Shown: positions 10,483 to 19,072 of the stretch, piece by piece
Layout: each line of letters begins with the position of its first letter
Position numbering within the stretch: the stretch's first letter is position 1
Source of the DNA: Bradyrhizobium sp. AUGA SZCCT0176
Lineage (GTDB): Bacteria > Pseudomonadota > Alphaproteobacteria > Rhizobiales > Xanthobacteraceae
Assembly: GCF_018130145.1 (NCBI RefSeq)
Contig: NZ_JAFCMB010000003.1
Location: forward strand, 248,001-312,000
DNA length: 64,000 bases
Reading direction: 5' to 3'
Translations under genes and position numbers: made by a program
Notes under the pieces: model-generated
Databases searched by the model: none
What the model saw: the letters and a program-made list of their open reading frames with translations, nothing else
What the model was told of the DNA's origin: nothing

Positions 10483-10908
10483 TCAGACGACACTGACCTC
10501 CACGTCGATGTTGTTGCGGGTAGCGTTCGAGTACGGGCAGACCTCGTGCGCTTTGGCGACGAGGGCCTCGGCTTCGGCGCGGTCGAGACCTGGTACGAAA
10601 ACTTCCAACGCGATCTCAAGGCCAAAGCCGCCTTCGGAACGCGGTCCGATGCCGACGGTCGCAGTAACAGCCGTGTCTGCGGGAACCTTAGGTCCGCCCT
10701 GCGAAGCGACGAACTGCATTGCCCCGATGAAGCAAGCGGCATAGCCGGCGGCGAAGAGCTGCTCAGGATTGACGCCGCTTCCACCGCCGCCGCCAAGTTC
10801 CTTCGGCTTGCTGAGTTTGACGTCGAGGGCGCCGTCGAGGGTAGCGGAGTGACCATCGCGGCCGCCGGTGGCGCGCGCCGAGGTGCGATATCTAACGTTC
10901 ACGGACAT
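10483..10908 (-). CDS. ohr: Organic hydroperoxide resistance protein Ohr
   Basis: A 141-residue OsmC/Ohr-family peroxidase that reduces organic hydroperoxides with a pair of active-site cysteines. Both are present: GYAACF near residue 60 and [15 protein letters not shown] near residue 125, the latter being the Ohr signature. ATG 10908 ([16 protein letters not shown]) is preferred over the 10965 start, since AAAGGAAA precedes it and the extra upstream residues are not Ohr-like. It lies downstream of a nitronate monooxygenase gene and sodB on the same strand, so an oxidative-defence role beside peroxide- or superoxide-generating flavoenzymes is plausible. No ohrR regulator is adjacent. Confidence 0.92.
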   Translation of the reverse strand: MSVNVRYRTSARATGGRDGHSATLDGALDVKLSKPKELGGGGGSGVNPEQLFAAGYAACFIGAMQFVASQGGPKVPADTAVTATVGIGPRSEGGFGLEIALEVFVPGLDRAEAEALVAKAHEVCPYSNATRNNIDVEVSVV

Positions 10909-11051
10909 TTGGCATTTCCTTTCTGGGAAAGATAAGTCGTTCGAGTATGCGGTCCCGAGGAGCATGTAAAGGCACTACGGTTGGCTGACCCAGAGCAACA
11001 TCGACATGAGCGCGATGGCGAGTGGTTATGGTAATCGAAGTGAGTAGAGGG

Positions 11052-12119
11052 CTAAGCACGAGCGAAGGCGCGCAGGCACTCTGACGTCGCTTCCGCAAGA
11101 GAGTCGACGAACGCGCCAGCAGTCGTGTCTCTAGTAGCAAGCGCTGCGGATTGTCCGGCAAAGAGTGCGGTAAGTTCTCTGTCTCCCGTCTTTTCAAGCG
11201 GCGCGGTGAGGCTGAGCTGCGCGGGAAACGCTACCGGCCGTAGGCCGGAAGCCAAGAGGTCCTCAATGAGTTCGTTCTTCACATAGCGCGCTGGTCGGCC
11301 GGTAATCACGTCTGTGACGACCGTGCAGGCGTCAGTGGGCTCGCGCAGGGCCGCGCGGTGAGCATCGAGGACGTTGGCCTCTGCGCAGCGCAGGAACGCC
11401 GTGCCTACCTGTACAGCGCTTGCGCCAAGGACAAAGGCCGCAGCCACCGTTCGCCCATCCGCCACGCCCCCTGCGGCAATGACGGGAACTTTCACGGCAT
11501 CTACCACTTGTGGCAAGAGCGCGAACAGGCCCGGTTGCAAGCTAATGTCGACACCGGTGAAAGTGGCACGATGTCCGCCGGCCTCGGTACCCTGCGCGAT
11601 GATAGCGTCGACACCCCGCTCCTCAAGCAGCCTCGCCTCGGCCACGGTCGTCGCGCTGGAAATGATGAAGATCCCGGCATCCTTTAGGGCACTAATGATC
11701 TCCCGATGAGGCAGACCAAAATGGAAACTTACCATTTTTGGCTTGGTCCGCACCAGCATCGACAGGTGTTCGCGGCTTACCTCACCAGCCGCACCGCTTG
11801 GCTCGGGTACCGCTCCCAGGCCCTTGGCGTCGAAGTGCCCTTGCAGACGTGCCCGCATCGGCTCGCTGATATCGGGGGTAATCTTGGGCTCCGGCCAGAG
11901 TGGATAGTTCGCGTTGAGACCGCCGCCGCTCATCTGTTGGAAGCCAGCGATCCGCCGCTCTGCCTCCTCGGCTGAATAACCCCACATGCCCAGACCCCCT
12001 AGACCACCAGCGTTACTGACGGCGGCGGCAAGTGTGGGTGTGCTGAGCCAGCCCATCGGCGCCTGAAGGATCGGCCACTTGAGATTGAGCCTGTCAGTGA
12101 ATGCATTTCTGGACCACAT
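11052..12119 (-). CDS. Nitronate monooxygenase (FMN-dependent)
   Basis: A 355-residue TIM-barrel flavoprotein of the nitronate monooxygenase / 2-nitropropane dioxygenase family, which oxidises alkyl nitronates such as propionate 3-nitronate to aldehydes and nitrite using O2. Visible marks are PILQAPMGW at the N-terminus, AQGTEAGGHRA with the likely catalytic His, VIAAGGVADG and the phosphate-binding LGASAVQVGTAFL. ATG 12119 (MWSRNAFTDRL) has AAGGAGAAGG upstream; the 28 extra residues of the longer frame look non-coding. It sits between ohr and sodB on one strand. A second, shorter homologue lies at 43071-44060. Confidence 0.88.
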   Translation of the reverse strand: MWSRNAFTDRLNLKWPILQAPMGWLSTPTLAAAVSNAGGLGGLGMWGYSAEEAERRIAGFQQMSGGGLNANYPLWPEPKITPDISEPMRARLQGHFDAKGLGAVPEPSGAAGEVSREHLSMLVRTKPKMVSFHFGLPHREIISALKDAGIFIISSATTVAEARLLEERGVDAIIAQGTEAGGHRATFTGVDISLQPGLFALLPQVVDAVKVPVIAAGGVADGRTVAAAFVLGASAVQVGTAFLRCAEANVLDAHRAALREPTDACTVVTDVITGRPARYVKNELIEDLLASGLRPVAFPAQLSLTAPLEKTGDRELTALFAGQSAALATRDTTAGAFVDSLAEATSECLRAFARA

Positions 12120-12180
12120 GAACCTTCTCCTTTTCCCTTGGCATGGACAGGCTCGACTGCGAGTCCGAAGGAATCTTGAA

Positions 12181-12214
12181 ATTCCGGGGTCGATGCTTTG
12201 CATCGCCCCGGAAT
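12181..12214. repeat. Palindromic intergenic repeat (Bradyrhizobium type)
   Basis: ATTCCGGGG-TCGATGC at 12181-12196 pairs with GCATCG-CCCCGGAAT at 12200-12214. The element lies just after sodB, reading on the minus strand. I recognise this ATTCCGGG...GCATCG...CCCGGAAT pattern as a common dispersed palindrome in Bradyrhizobium intergenic DNA. Here it could also end sodB transcription or stabilise its 3' end. The genus link is from memory. Confidence 0.7.
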
Positions 12215-12227
12215 GATAAACAGAGCA

Positions 12228-12824
12228 TCAAGCCTTCGAGAACAGCTCGTCGACATAATCCCAGTTCACCAGGCTATCGACGAACGTCTTCAGATAGTCC
12301 GGACGGCGGTTGCGATAGTCGATGTAATAGGAGTGTTCCCAGACGTCGCAGCCGAGGATCGGCGTTGCGCCATGGACCAGCGGGCTTTCGCCGTTCGCGG
12401 TCTTGGAGATTTCGAGCTTGCCGTTCTTGACCGACAACCAGCACCAGCCGGAACCGAACTGGCCGACGCCGGCGGCGGCGAAGTCGGTCTTGAACTTGTC
12501 GAGCCCACCGAGATCCTCGGTGATCTTCTTTTCCAGACGGCCGGGCAGCTTGCTGCCGCCGCCATTCGGCTTCATCCAGTTCCAGAAGTGCAGATGGTTG
12601 TAGTGCTGGCCGGCGTTGTTGAACACGGCCGGATTCTTGCCGAACGAAGCCTTGACGATCTCCTCGAGGGACTTGCCCTCGAATTCGGTGCCCTTGATCG
12701 CATTGTTTCCGTTGGTCACGTAAGCTTGGTGATGCTTGTCGTGGTGGAATTCCAGCGTTTCCTTGGACATATAGGGGGCCAGGGCGTCGTGGGCATAGGG
12801 CAGATTGGGCAGCGCGAAGGTCAT
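12228..12824 (-). CDS. sodB: Superoxide dismutase (Fe/Mn family)
   Basis: A 198-residue cytosolic superoxide dismutase. The four metal ligands are visible: His in LEFHHDKHHQAY, His in NNAGQHYNHLHFW, and Asp and His in CDVWEHSYYIDYRNRRPDY. The residue pattern around AGQHYNH and GSGWCWL suggests the iron form, but Fe versus Mn cannot be settled by eye. The ATG at 12824 is followed by TFALPNLPYAHDAL, the standard start of the family. It lies between livM and the nitronate monooxygenase gene on the same strand. Confidence 0.96.
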   Translation of the reverse strand: MTFALPNLPYAHDALAPYMSKETLEFHHDKHHQAYVTNGNNAIKGTEFEGKSLEEIVKASFGKNPAVFNNAGQHYNHLHFWNWMKPNGGGSKLPGRLEKKITEDLGGLDKFKTDFAAAGVGQFGSGWCWLSVKNGKLEISKTANGESPLVHGATPILGCDVWEHSYYIDYRNRRPDYLKTFVDSLVNWDYVDELFSKA

Positions 12825-12927
12825 GAGGTGATATCCTTAAATGATGGGAGACATGGTGAAGGTTCGAGGAAACTAAACTACTCTGCCGCCGCGCGATCGC
12901 TCGCATGCAATGCCAGGGAGCGCTCGA

Positions 12928-13893
12928 TCACAGCGACCGGCGTAAGTAATGCGCAATCTCTCCGATTACGCCGCGGCGGAAAGTGAGCACGCAAAGCACA
13001 AAGATCACACCCTGAATCACCGTCACCCACTGCCCGAAGCCGGCCAGATACTGCTGCATGGCGATGATGACGAATGCACCGACCACAGGTCCGAATACGG
13101 TGCCGAGACCGCCAACCAGCGTCATCAGCACGATCTCGCCTGACATCGTCCAATGCACGTCGGTGAGCGAGGCGTTTTGTGCGACGAATACTTTCAGTGA
13201 GCCGGCAAATCCCGCCAGCGTGCCGGACAGGATGTAGGCGAGGAGCTTGTACTGGTCGGTCTTGTAGCCGAGCGAGATCGCACGCGGCTCGTTCTCGCGG
13301 ATCGATTTCAGCACCTCGCCGAACGGCGAGTTGATGGTGCGATAGATCAGCAGAAAGCCACCGAGGAACCCGACCAGGACGACGTAATAGAGTACTGTCG
13401 GCTTCGCGAGATCGAAGATGCCGAACAGGTACCCTGGCGGAATGCCTTGGATGCCGTCTTCGCCATGCGTGAACGGTGTCTGCAGGTAAACGAAATATAG
13501 CAGTTGTGACAAGGCGAGAGTAATCATCGCGAAATAGATACCTTGCCGGCGAATGGCAACGGCGCCGGTAATGACACCAAGCCCCGCAGCGCCGGCGGTG
13601 CCCATCAGAATGCCAAGCTCCGGCGACAGTCCCCAGACTTTCAGCCCATGCGCCGTGAAGTAGCCCGCGGTGCCCAGAAACATCGCGTGGCCGAACGACA
13701 GCAGGCCGCCATAACCGATCAGCAGATTGAACGCGCATGCCAAAAGCGCGAAGCACAGCGCCTGCATGACAAAGAACGGATAGATGCCGGTCAACGGCAC
13801 GATCATCAGCGCTGTCGCCATCACCGCGAATACGATCATCTCGTCGCGGATCGCGCGCGGTGGTGCCGGCAATGAATCGGTTATCGCTGTCAT
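12928..13893 (-). CDS. livM: Branched-chain amino-acid-type ABC permease LivM
   Basis: A 321-residue inner-membrane permease of the LivM family with about nine hydrophobic segments. The conserved LLIGYGGLLSFGHAMFLGTAGY segment near residue 60 and the coupling-helix region KSIRENEPRAISLGY near 205 are present. Its start lies one base after the stop of livH, so the two are translationally linked. It pairs with LivH to form the membrane channel of the transporter encoded by 12928-17590. Despite the name, such HAAT systems also import other amides, aromatic acids and organic acids, so the substrate is open. Confidence 0.95.
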   Translation of the reverse strand: MTAITDSLPAPPRAIRDEMIVFAVMATALMIVPLTGIYPFFVMQALCFALLACAFNLLIGYGGLLSFGHAMFLGTAGYFTAHGLKVWGLSPELGILMGTAGAAGLGVITGAVAIRRQGIYFAMITLALSQLLYFVYLQTPFTHGEDGIQGIPPGYLFGIFDLAKPTVLYYVVLVGFLGGFLLIYRTINSPFGEVLKSIRENEPRAISLGYKTDQYKLLAYILSGTLAGFAGSLKVFVAQNASLTDVHWTMSGEIVLMTLVGGLGTVFGPVVGAFVIIAMQQYLAGFGQWVTVIQGVIFVLCVLTFRRGVIGEIAHYLRRSL

Positions 13894-13894
13894 A

Positions 13895-14758
13895 TCAAGC
13901 CGCCCTTCCCGTCAATCCGGTCGGCTTCACCAGCAACACCAGAACCATCAGAACGAATACTACGGTGTTGGAAGCCTCGGGATAAACGTATTTAGTCAGG
14001 CCCTCGATCACGCCGAGCGCAAAGCCCGTGATGATCGATCCCATGATGGAACCCATGCCGCCGATCACCACCACCGCGAACACGACGATGATCAGGTCGG
14101 CGCCCATCAGCGGCCTCACCTGATTGATCGGCGCCGACAACACGCCGGCCAGTGCGGCAAGGCCGACGCCAAGCCCGTAGGTTAGCGTGATCATTCGAGG
14201 GACGTTGATGCCAAACGCGCGCACCAGCGTCGGGTTTTCAGTCGCGGCGCGCAGATTGGCGCCAAGCCGAGTCTTTTCGATCAGGTACCAGGTGGCAATG
14301 CAAACCACGAGCGAGAACACCACCACCCAGCCGCGGTAGATCGGCAGGAACATGAAGCCGAGATTGATGCCGCCTTTCAACTCGTCGGGGATCGCGTAAG
14401 GCAGGCCGGACGATCCGAAATAATTCTGGAAGAGGCCCTGCACGATCAGCGCGATTCCGAACGTCAACAATAGCCCATAGAGATGATCGAGCCCGGAAAG
14501 CCATTGCAGCATGGTCCGCTCCAGGATCATGCCGAAGATGCCCACCACGATCGGCGCCAAGATCAGCGCCGGCCAGTATCCGATGCCCGCGAGATTCAGC
14601 AGGAAATAGGCGCAGAAGGCGCCCATCATGTAGAGTGCGCCATGCGCGAAATTGATGATATTGAGCATCCCGAAGATGACGGCGAGCCCAAGGCTGAGCA
14701 GCGCATAGAACGAGCCGTTGATGAGCCCCACTAGGAGCTGCGCGTAGAGAGCTTGCAT
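13895..14758 (-). CDS. livH: Branched-chain amino-acid-type ABC permease LivH
   Basis: A 287-residue inner-membrane permease of the LivH family with about eight membrane segments. It opens with ALYAQLLVGLINGSFYALLSLGLAVIFGMLNIINFAHGALYM, the family hallmark, and has the coupling region LGANLRAATENPTLVRAFGIN near residue 185. It is the fourth gene of the liv operon, 76 bp after the binding-protein gene with a strong hairpin between them, and is followed immediately by livM. Confidence 0.95.
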   Translation of the reverse strand: MQALYAQLLVGLINGSFYALLSLGLAVIFGMLNIINFAHGALYMMGAFCAYFLLNLAGIGYWPALILAPIVVGIFGMILERTMLQWLSGLDHLYGLLLTFGIALIVQGLFQNYFGSSGLPYAIPDELKGGINLGFMFLPIYRGWVVVFSLVVCIATWYLIEKTRLGANLRAATENPTLVRAFGINVPRMITLTYGLGVGLAALAGVLSAPINQVRPLMGADLIIVVFAVVVIGGMGSIMGSIITGFALGVIEGLTKYVYPEASNTVVFVLMVLVLLVKPTGLTGRAA

Positions 14759-14800
14759 CGATCAATCTTTCGCACTCAATCCAATTGTGACGCCAGGGAG

Positions 14801-14827
14801 AACCCGCCGGCACAAGGCCGGTGGGTT
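14801..14827 (-). terminator. Intercistronic hairpin after the binding-protein gene
   Basis: AACCCGCCGG at 14801-14810 pairs with CCGGTGGGTT at 14818-14827 around a 7-nt loop, with one possible wobble pair. It sits between the solute-binding protein and livH. Such hairpins commonly protect the upstream message or reduce read-through, so the binding protein is made in excess over the permeases. Confidence 0.6.
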
Positions 14828-14834
14828 ATCATCG

Positions 14835-16055
14835 TTACTTCTTTACTAGCGGACAGGCACTTTCCGAAAGCGGCCTGAAAGCCTGGTCGCCGGGGGTCGT
14901 TCCAATCAGCTTGTAATAGTCCCACGGTCCCTTGGACTCGGCCGGCGTCTTGACTTCGAACAGATAGGCCGGATGAATCTTGCGGCCGTCCGCGCGAATG
15001 GAGCCCTGGCCGAACAGCGGATCGTCAGTCGGCATTTCCTTCATCTTGGCAACGACCTTGGCGCCGTCATGCGGATTGCCACCGAGCTGTTCCAGCGCCT
15101 TGAAATAGTGGAGGAGTCCCGAATAGACACCGGCCTGCACCATCGACGGCTGCGCCTTGCTCTTCATGCGCACCGAAAAGCGTTTTGCAAATGCGCGGGT
15201 TCCGTCGTTCAGATCCCAGTAGAACGTTTCGGTGAAACTCAGGCCTTGCGCCACCTTCAAGCCGAGCGAGTGAACATCGGTGATGAACAGCAGAAGGCCC
15301 GCAAGCTTCTGCCCGCCCGCGACAATGCCGAATTCCGATGCCTGCTTGATGGTATTGGTGGTGTCGCCGCCGGCATTGGCCATGCCGATGATCTTGGCCT
15401 TGGAAGCCTGCGCCTGCAGCAAAAATGAGGACAAGTCCGGCGAATTTATCGGATGCTTGACGGTACCGATCACTTTGGCGCCTGCCTTCACAACGACTGC
15501 GGTGGTGTCACGCTCCAGTGCCGTGCCGAACGCGTAGTCAGCGGTTAGGAAGTACCAGGTGTCGCCACCGGCCTTCACCAGCGCCTGACCGGTGCTGTTG
15601 GCGAGCATGTAGGTATCGTAAACCCAATGAATCGTATTCGGCGAGCATTGCGCATTTGTGAGATCTGACGTCGCCGCGCCGGCATTGATCATCACGGAAT
15701 TTTTCTCTTTCACGAGATTGTTGACCGCGAGCGCGACGCCGGAACTCACCACGTCCATGAAGATGTCTACCTTTTCAACATCGACCCATTGCCGCGCAAT
15801 GTTGACAGCGATGTCGGGCTTGTTCTGATGATCGGCGGAGATCACGTCGATCTTCCAGCCCTTGGCCGCCATACCGGAATCCTCGACGGCCATCTGGGCA
15901 GCCAAGGTAGAGCCCGCTCCGCTCAAATCGGAGTACAGCCCCGAGTTATCGGTCAGCACGCCGATCTTGATGTTCTTGTCCTGCGCAAAGGCGACGCTGC
16001 CAGCGGCAAACGCCAACGCGGTGCCAAGCAGAAGTGCCGAAATAGCATTTTTCAT
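14835..16055 (-). CDS. livK: Periplasmic solute-binding protein of the liv transporter
   Basis: A 406-residue periplasmic binding protein (Peripla_BP_6 family). ATG 16055 has AAGGAG five bases upstream and begins a classic signal peptide (MKNAISALLLGTALAFAAGS, cleavage after AFAQ). The mature part starts with DKNIKIGVLTDNSGLYSDLSG, the usual first strand and ligand-binding loop. The longer open frame to 16319 overlaps livF antisense and is spurious. Binding proteins with this ALERDTTAVVVKAGAKVIGTVKHPIN-like core accept varied ligands, so the symbol marks position in the operon rather than a proven leucine preference. Confidence 0.92.
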   Translation of the reverse strand: MKNAISALLLGTALAFAAGSVAFAQDKNIKIGVLTDNSGLYSDLSGAGSTLAAQMAVEDSGMAAKGWKIDVISADHQNKPDIAVNIARQWVDVEKVDIFMDVVSSGVALAVNNLVKEKNSVMINAGAATSDLTNAQCSPNTIHWVYDTYMLANSTGQALVKAGGDTWYFLTADYAFGTALERDTTAVVVKAGAKVIGTVKHPINSPDLSSFLLQAQASKAKIIGMANAGGDTTNTIKQASEFGIVAGGQKLAGLLLFITDVHSLGLKVAQGLSFTETFYWDLNDGTRAFAKRFSVRMKSKAQPSMVQAGVYSGLLHYFKALEQLGGNPHDGAKVVAKMKEMPTDDPLFGQGSIRADGRKIHPAYLFEVKTPAESKGPWDYYKLIGTTPGDQAFRPLSESACPLVKK

Positions 16056-16089
16056 GTTGTCTCCTTCAAATCCTTGTTTGAAACTCTGC

Positions 16090-16842
16090 TCAGACGCCGA
16101 GATAGGTGTGCAGCTTGTCCATATTCGCTTCCAGTTCCGAGTTCGCGAATCCGTCGATGATCTTGCCGTGCTCGACGATGTAGTAACGGTCCGCCACCGT
16201 GGCCGCGAACCGGAAATTCTGTTCGACCAGAAGGATGGTGAAGCCCTCCTTCTTGAGCCGCGCGATGGTGTGGCCGATTTGCTGGATGATAACGGGGGCA
16301 AGGCCTTCGGTCGGTTCATCCAGCATCAAAAACCGCGCACCGGTACGCAGGATCCGGGCGATCGCCAGCATCTGCTGCTCGCCCCCCGACAATTTGGTGC
16401 CCTGGCTGTTGAGCCGTTCCTTGAGGTTAGGAAACAGGTCGAAGATCTGATCCAGCGTCAGCCCGCCGCTGCGCACGATCGGCGGCAACAACAGGTTTTC
16501 GCGAACGTCGAGGCTGGCGAAAATGCCGCGTTCTTCGGGGCACAACGCAACGCCCATGCGCGCAATCTTGTCCGACGACGCCCGCGTGATGTCCTGATTG
16601 TCGAAGCGGATCGAACCGGTACGCTTGCCGATAATCCCCATTACCGATTTCAGCGTGGTGGTCTTGCCGGCGCCGTTGCGTCCGAGCAACGTCACCACCT
16701 CGCCTGCGTTCACCTTGAAATCGATGCCGTGAAGGATGTGGGACTCGCCGTACCAGGCCTGCAGATTCTCGACCGTCAACACATTGGCGCCGGCGGTTGC
16801 CAGCGCGGACTTTGCGGCTTCGGCCATTTTCAGATCAGGCAT
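16090..16842 (-). CDS. livF: ABC transporter ATPase LivF
   Basis: A 250-residue ATPase. Walker A (LLGRNGAGKTTT), the ABC signature (LSGGEQQMLAIARIL), Walker B (FLMLDEPTEGLAP) and the switch His region (LLVEQNF) are all present, and the domain is LivF-type in length. ATG 16842 (MPDLKMAEAAK) overlaps the livG stop codon by eight bases, indicating translational coupling; the longer frame from 16878 would lie inside livG. About 30 residues precede the first ABC strand (VLTVENLQAWYG), slightly more than usual. Confidence 0.94.
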   Translation of the reverse strand: MPDLKMAEAAKSALATAGANVLTVENLQAWYGESHILHGIDFKVNAGEVVTLLGRNGAGKTTTLKSVMGIIGKRTGSIRFDNQDITRASSDKIARMGVALCPEERGIFASLDVRENLLLPPIVRSGGLTLDQIFDLFPNLKERLNSQGTKLSGGEQQMLAIARILRTGARFLMLDEPTEGLAPVIIQQIGHTIARLKKEGFTILLVEQNFRFAATVADRYYIVEHGKIIDGFANSELEANMDKLHTYLGV

Positions 16843-17590
16843 GACCAGCCCCCAAATAAGCTTCCTTGACGCGTTCATCCTTGGACAGGTCGGTATAATT
16901 GCCTTCCGCCAGCACCTGGCCGCGCGTCAGCACCGTGATGATGTCGGAGAGGTTGGCCACCACGCTCAGATTATGTTCGACCATCAGGATGGTATATTTC
17001 GCGGAAATTCGCTTGATCAGCGCTGCGATCTTGTCGATGTCCTCATGTCCCATGCCGGCCATCGGCTCATCGAGCAGCATCATCTCCGGATCGAGCGCCA
17101 GCGTGGTCGCGATTTCGAGCGCGCGTTTGCGCCCATAGGGCATTTCGACCGCCGGTATGTTGGCAAACTCGCTCAGGCCCACATCGTTGAGCAGTTCGTG
17201 GGCGCGGCCATTGAAGCGGTCGAGCACGGATTTGGAGCGCCAGAAGTCGAAAGAGTGCCCGTGCTGGCGCTGCAGCGCCACCCTGACATTCTCCAGCGCG
17301 GTCAAATGCGGAAACACCGCAGAAATCTGGAATGAGCGAACCAGGCCCAGGCGCGCGACATCGGCCGGCGCCATCGCCGTGATGTCCTGTCCCTTATAAA
17401 GGATCTGGCCCGCCGAGGGCTTCAGGAACTTGGTCAAGAGATTGAAGCACGTCGTCTTCCCGGCCCCGTTTGGACCGATCAACGCATGAATGCTGCCACG
17501 GCGGACTTTCAGACCGACATCGCGTACGGCAAAGAACCCCGCGAACTCTTTGGTCAATCCGTGGGTTTCGAGAATGAACTCATCAGCCAA
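16835..17590 (-). CDS. livG: ABC transporter ATPase LivG
   Basis: A 251-residue ATPase with Walker A (LIGPNGAGKTTC) and Walker B (MMLLDEPMAGMGHEDI). The signature region reads MPYGRKRALEIATTLA, where most ABC proteins have LSGGQ. This degenerate form is common in LivG. I place the start at TTG 17590, preceded by GAGG seven bases upstream; this gives the usual LivG length, while the long frame to 17749 adds ~53 residues without family character. It is the first gene of the liv operon (livG-livF-livK-livH-livM) and lies 234 bp after the nitroalkane-oxidase-like gene on the same strand. Confidence 0.92.
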   Translation of the reverse strand: MADEFILETHGLTKEFAGFFAVRDVGLKVRRGSIHALIGPNGAGKTTCFNLLTKFLKPSAGQILYKGQDITAMAPADVARLGLVRSFQISAVFPHLTALENVRVALQRQHGHSFDFWRSKSVLDRFNGRAHELLNDVGLSEFANIPAVEMPYGRKRALEIATTLALDPEMMLLDEPMAGMGHEDIDKIAALIKRISAKYTILMVEHNLSVVANLSDIITVLTRGQVLAEGNYTDLSKDERVKEAYLGAGHA

Positions 17591-17824
17591 ACTAATTTCC
17601 TCGATCAGTGAGTGTCGCACTTCGTAAGCGGCTTTGTGTCTGGTCGCGAACGCCTTTGGTAGGGCAGCGACGGGCTGCTCCCAGAACCGATGGCCGATCG
17701 GGACGGCTTCACGTCTCTTCCCGGTTCGACGACGGACCCCCTCATGCATTTTCGATCCAGCCCCCCACCCACTCGATAGCGCCGTTCGCTACGGCAGGCT
17801 CTCAGCGCCCGCCACAAATTTTGG

Positions 17825-19072
17825 TTAGCCACGGCCTTCCGCTGAAGCCATCGCGTCATAGGTGCTGGAGCGCAACATCGCGTGCAGCTGACGTCGCCGC
17901 ACCCCCATGTTGCCTCCGTCATAAAGAGGAAAGCAAAGCGCGTCCTGCATCAGACCGGCGAGCGGAAACATGTCGGTGTAACTGTTGACGCCGACCACGC
18001 GCATCGCGTCGTAGACCACTTGCACGCATAGCTCAGAGCAATGAACCTTCGCCATGACGGCAAGCTCTTGGCTGCGTCCATCGGTGACATCGAGTTGATG
18101 GCACGCCTTCCAGGTCAGATATCGCGCAGCCTCGATGCGCATCTTGATGTCCGCCAGCATGTAACCGACGCTCTGGTGCTCGATCACGGGACTCGTCCCC
18201 AAGCGCTTGTCGGTCTTAGCAAACTGCAGGGCGGTATCGAAGGCCGATCTCATCACGCCAACGCAAGCCGCACCAATAAGCGCAGCCGACCACGAGAACG
18301 TCGTCTCTACGATGCCGATGCCATCGCCAGGTTTTCCTATGATGTTGTCAACCGGCACCCGCACATTCTCGAAAATGATGCGAGGCGAGTTCGCCGCGCG
18401 ATGCCCTACCGTATCCAGAAGTCCGTCCACCCTTATGCCCGCCGCATTCCCGGGCACCACGATAACCGCCAGAGCGTCTTGAGGGGAACGCGACGGATCG
18501 GTCCTGCAGACAACGCTGAACAAATGCGCGCCGTTGCCGTCCCACCCGGATCCATTGGTAGTGTAGTGTTTGCGACCGTTGATGACCCACTCATCTCCTT
18601 CTCGGCGCGCAAAGGTCTGTACGCCGGCCGCCGGGTCTGGGCAATCAAAATTGGCTCCGCCAGCTACCTCGGTGAACGCGAATGCAGCCAAGCGCGATCC
18701 ATCTTCGATAAAGTCCGGCAGAAAGCGCTTCTTTTGCGTCAGCGTCCCGAAGCGCATCAACGGCTCCAGGCCGAGGCCCGTGGCCACCAGCGCGGTAGGC
18801 ACGTTAATGTCGACGGCCGCCAATTCCTCGGTTGCCAGCGCCAGGTCAACTACACTTAAAGCCGTGCCGCCGAATTCCGTGGGAAGAATTGCCTTGATGA
18901 AGCCGGCGTCGGCCATCGCCTGGTAGAAAGGCCGCGTCGCATAGAAGCGCTGTTCCGGACGGGAGAGCGGCGAAATAACTGATGCAACCTTACCGAGAGT
19001 TCCTGCGGCGAACGCCCGAGCCCCCGCCTGCAACTCTTGTTGGGGCTTGCTTAGCGTGAAATCAATTGCCAT
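17825..19072 (-). CDS. Acyl-CoA-dehydrogenase-fold flavoprotein, nitroalkane-oxidase-like
   Basis: A 415-residue protein with the three-part acyl-CoA dehydrogenase fold: an N-terminal helical domain, a middle beta domain (FAFTEVAGGANFDCP, WVINGRKHYTTNG) and a C-terminal helical domain. Where most members have the catalytic Glu in a YEGT motif, this one reads LYDGGNMGVRRRQLH, with Asp and an Arg seven residues later. That matches the Asp402/Arg409 pair described for nitroalkane oxidase, a member of the superfamily that uses Asp as base. Such an enzyme yields aldehyde, nitrite and H2O2. An ordinary acyl-CoA dehydrogenase with an unusual base remains possible. ATG 19072 has AAAGGG upstream. A TetR-type operator lies about 290 bp upstream. 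Confidence 0.75.
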   Translation of the reverse strand: MAIDFTLSKPQQELQAGARAFAAGTLGKVASVISPLSRPEQRFYATRPFYQAMADAGFIKAILPTEFGGTALSVVDLALATEELAAVDINVPTALVATGLGLEPLMRFGTLTQKKRFLPDFIEDGSRLAAFAFTEVAGGANFDCPDPAAGVQTFARREGDEWVINGRKHYTTNGSGWDGNGAHLFSVVCRTDPSRSPQDALAVIVVPGNAAGIRVDGLLDTVGHRAANSPRIIFENVRVPVDNIIGKPGDGIGIVETTFSWSAALIGAACVGVMRSAFDTALQFAKTDKRLGTSPVIEHQSVGYMLADIKMRIEAARYLTWKACHQLDVTDGRSQELAVMAKVHCSELCVQVVYDAMRVVGVNSYTDMFPLAGLMQDALCFPLYDGGNMGVRRRQLHAMLRSSTYDAMASAEGRG

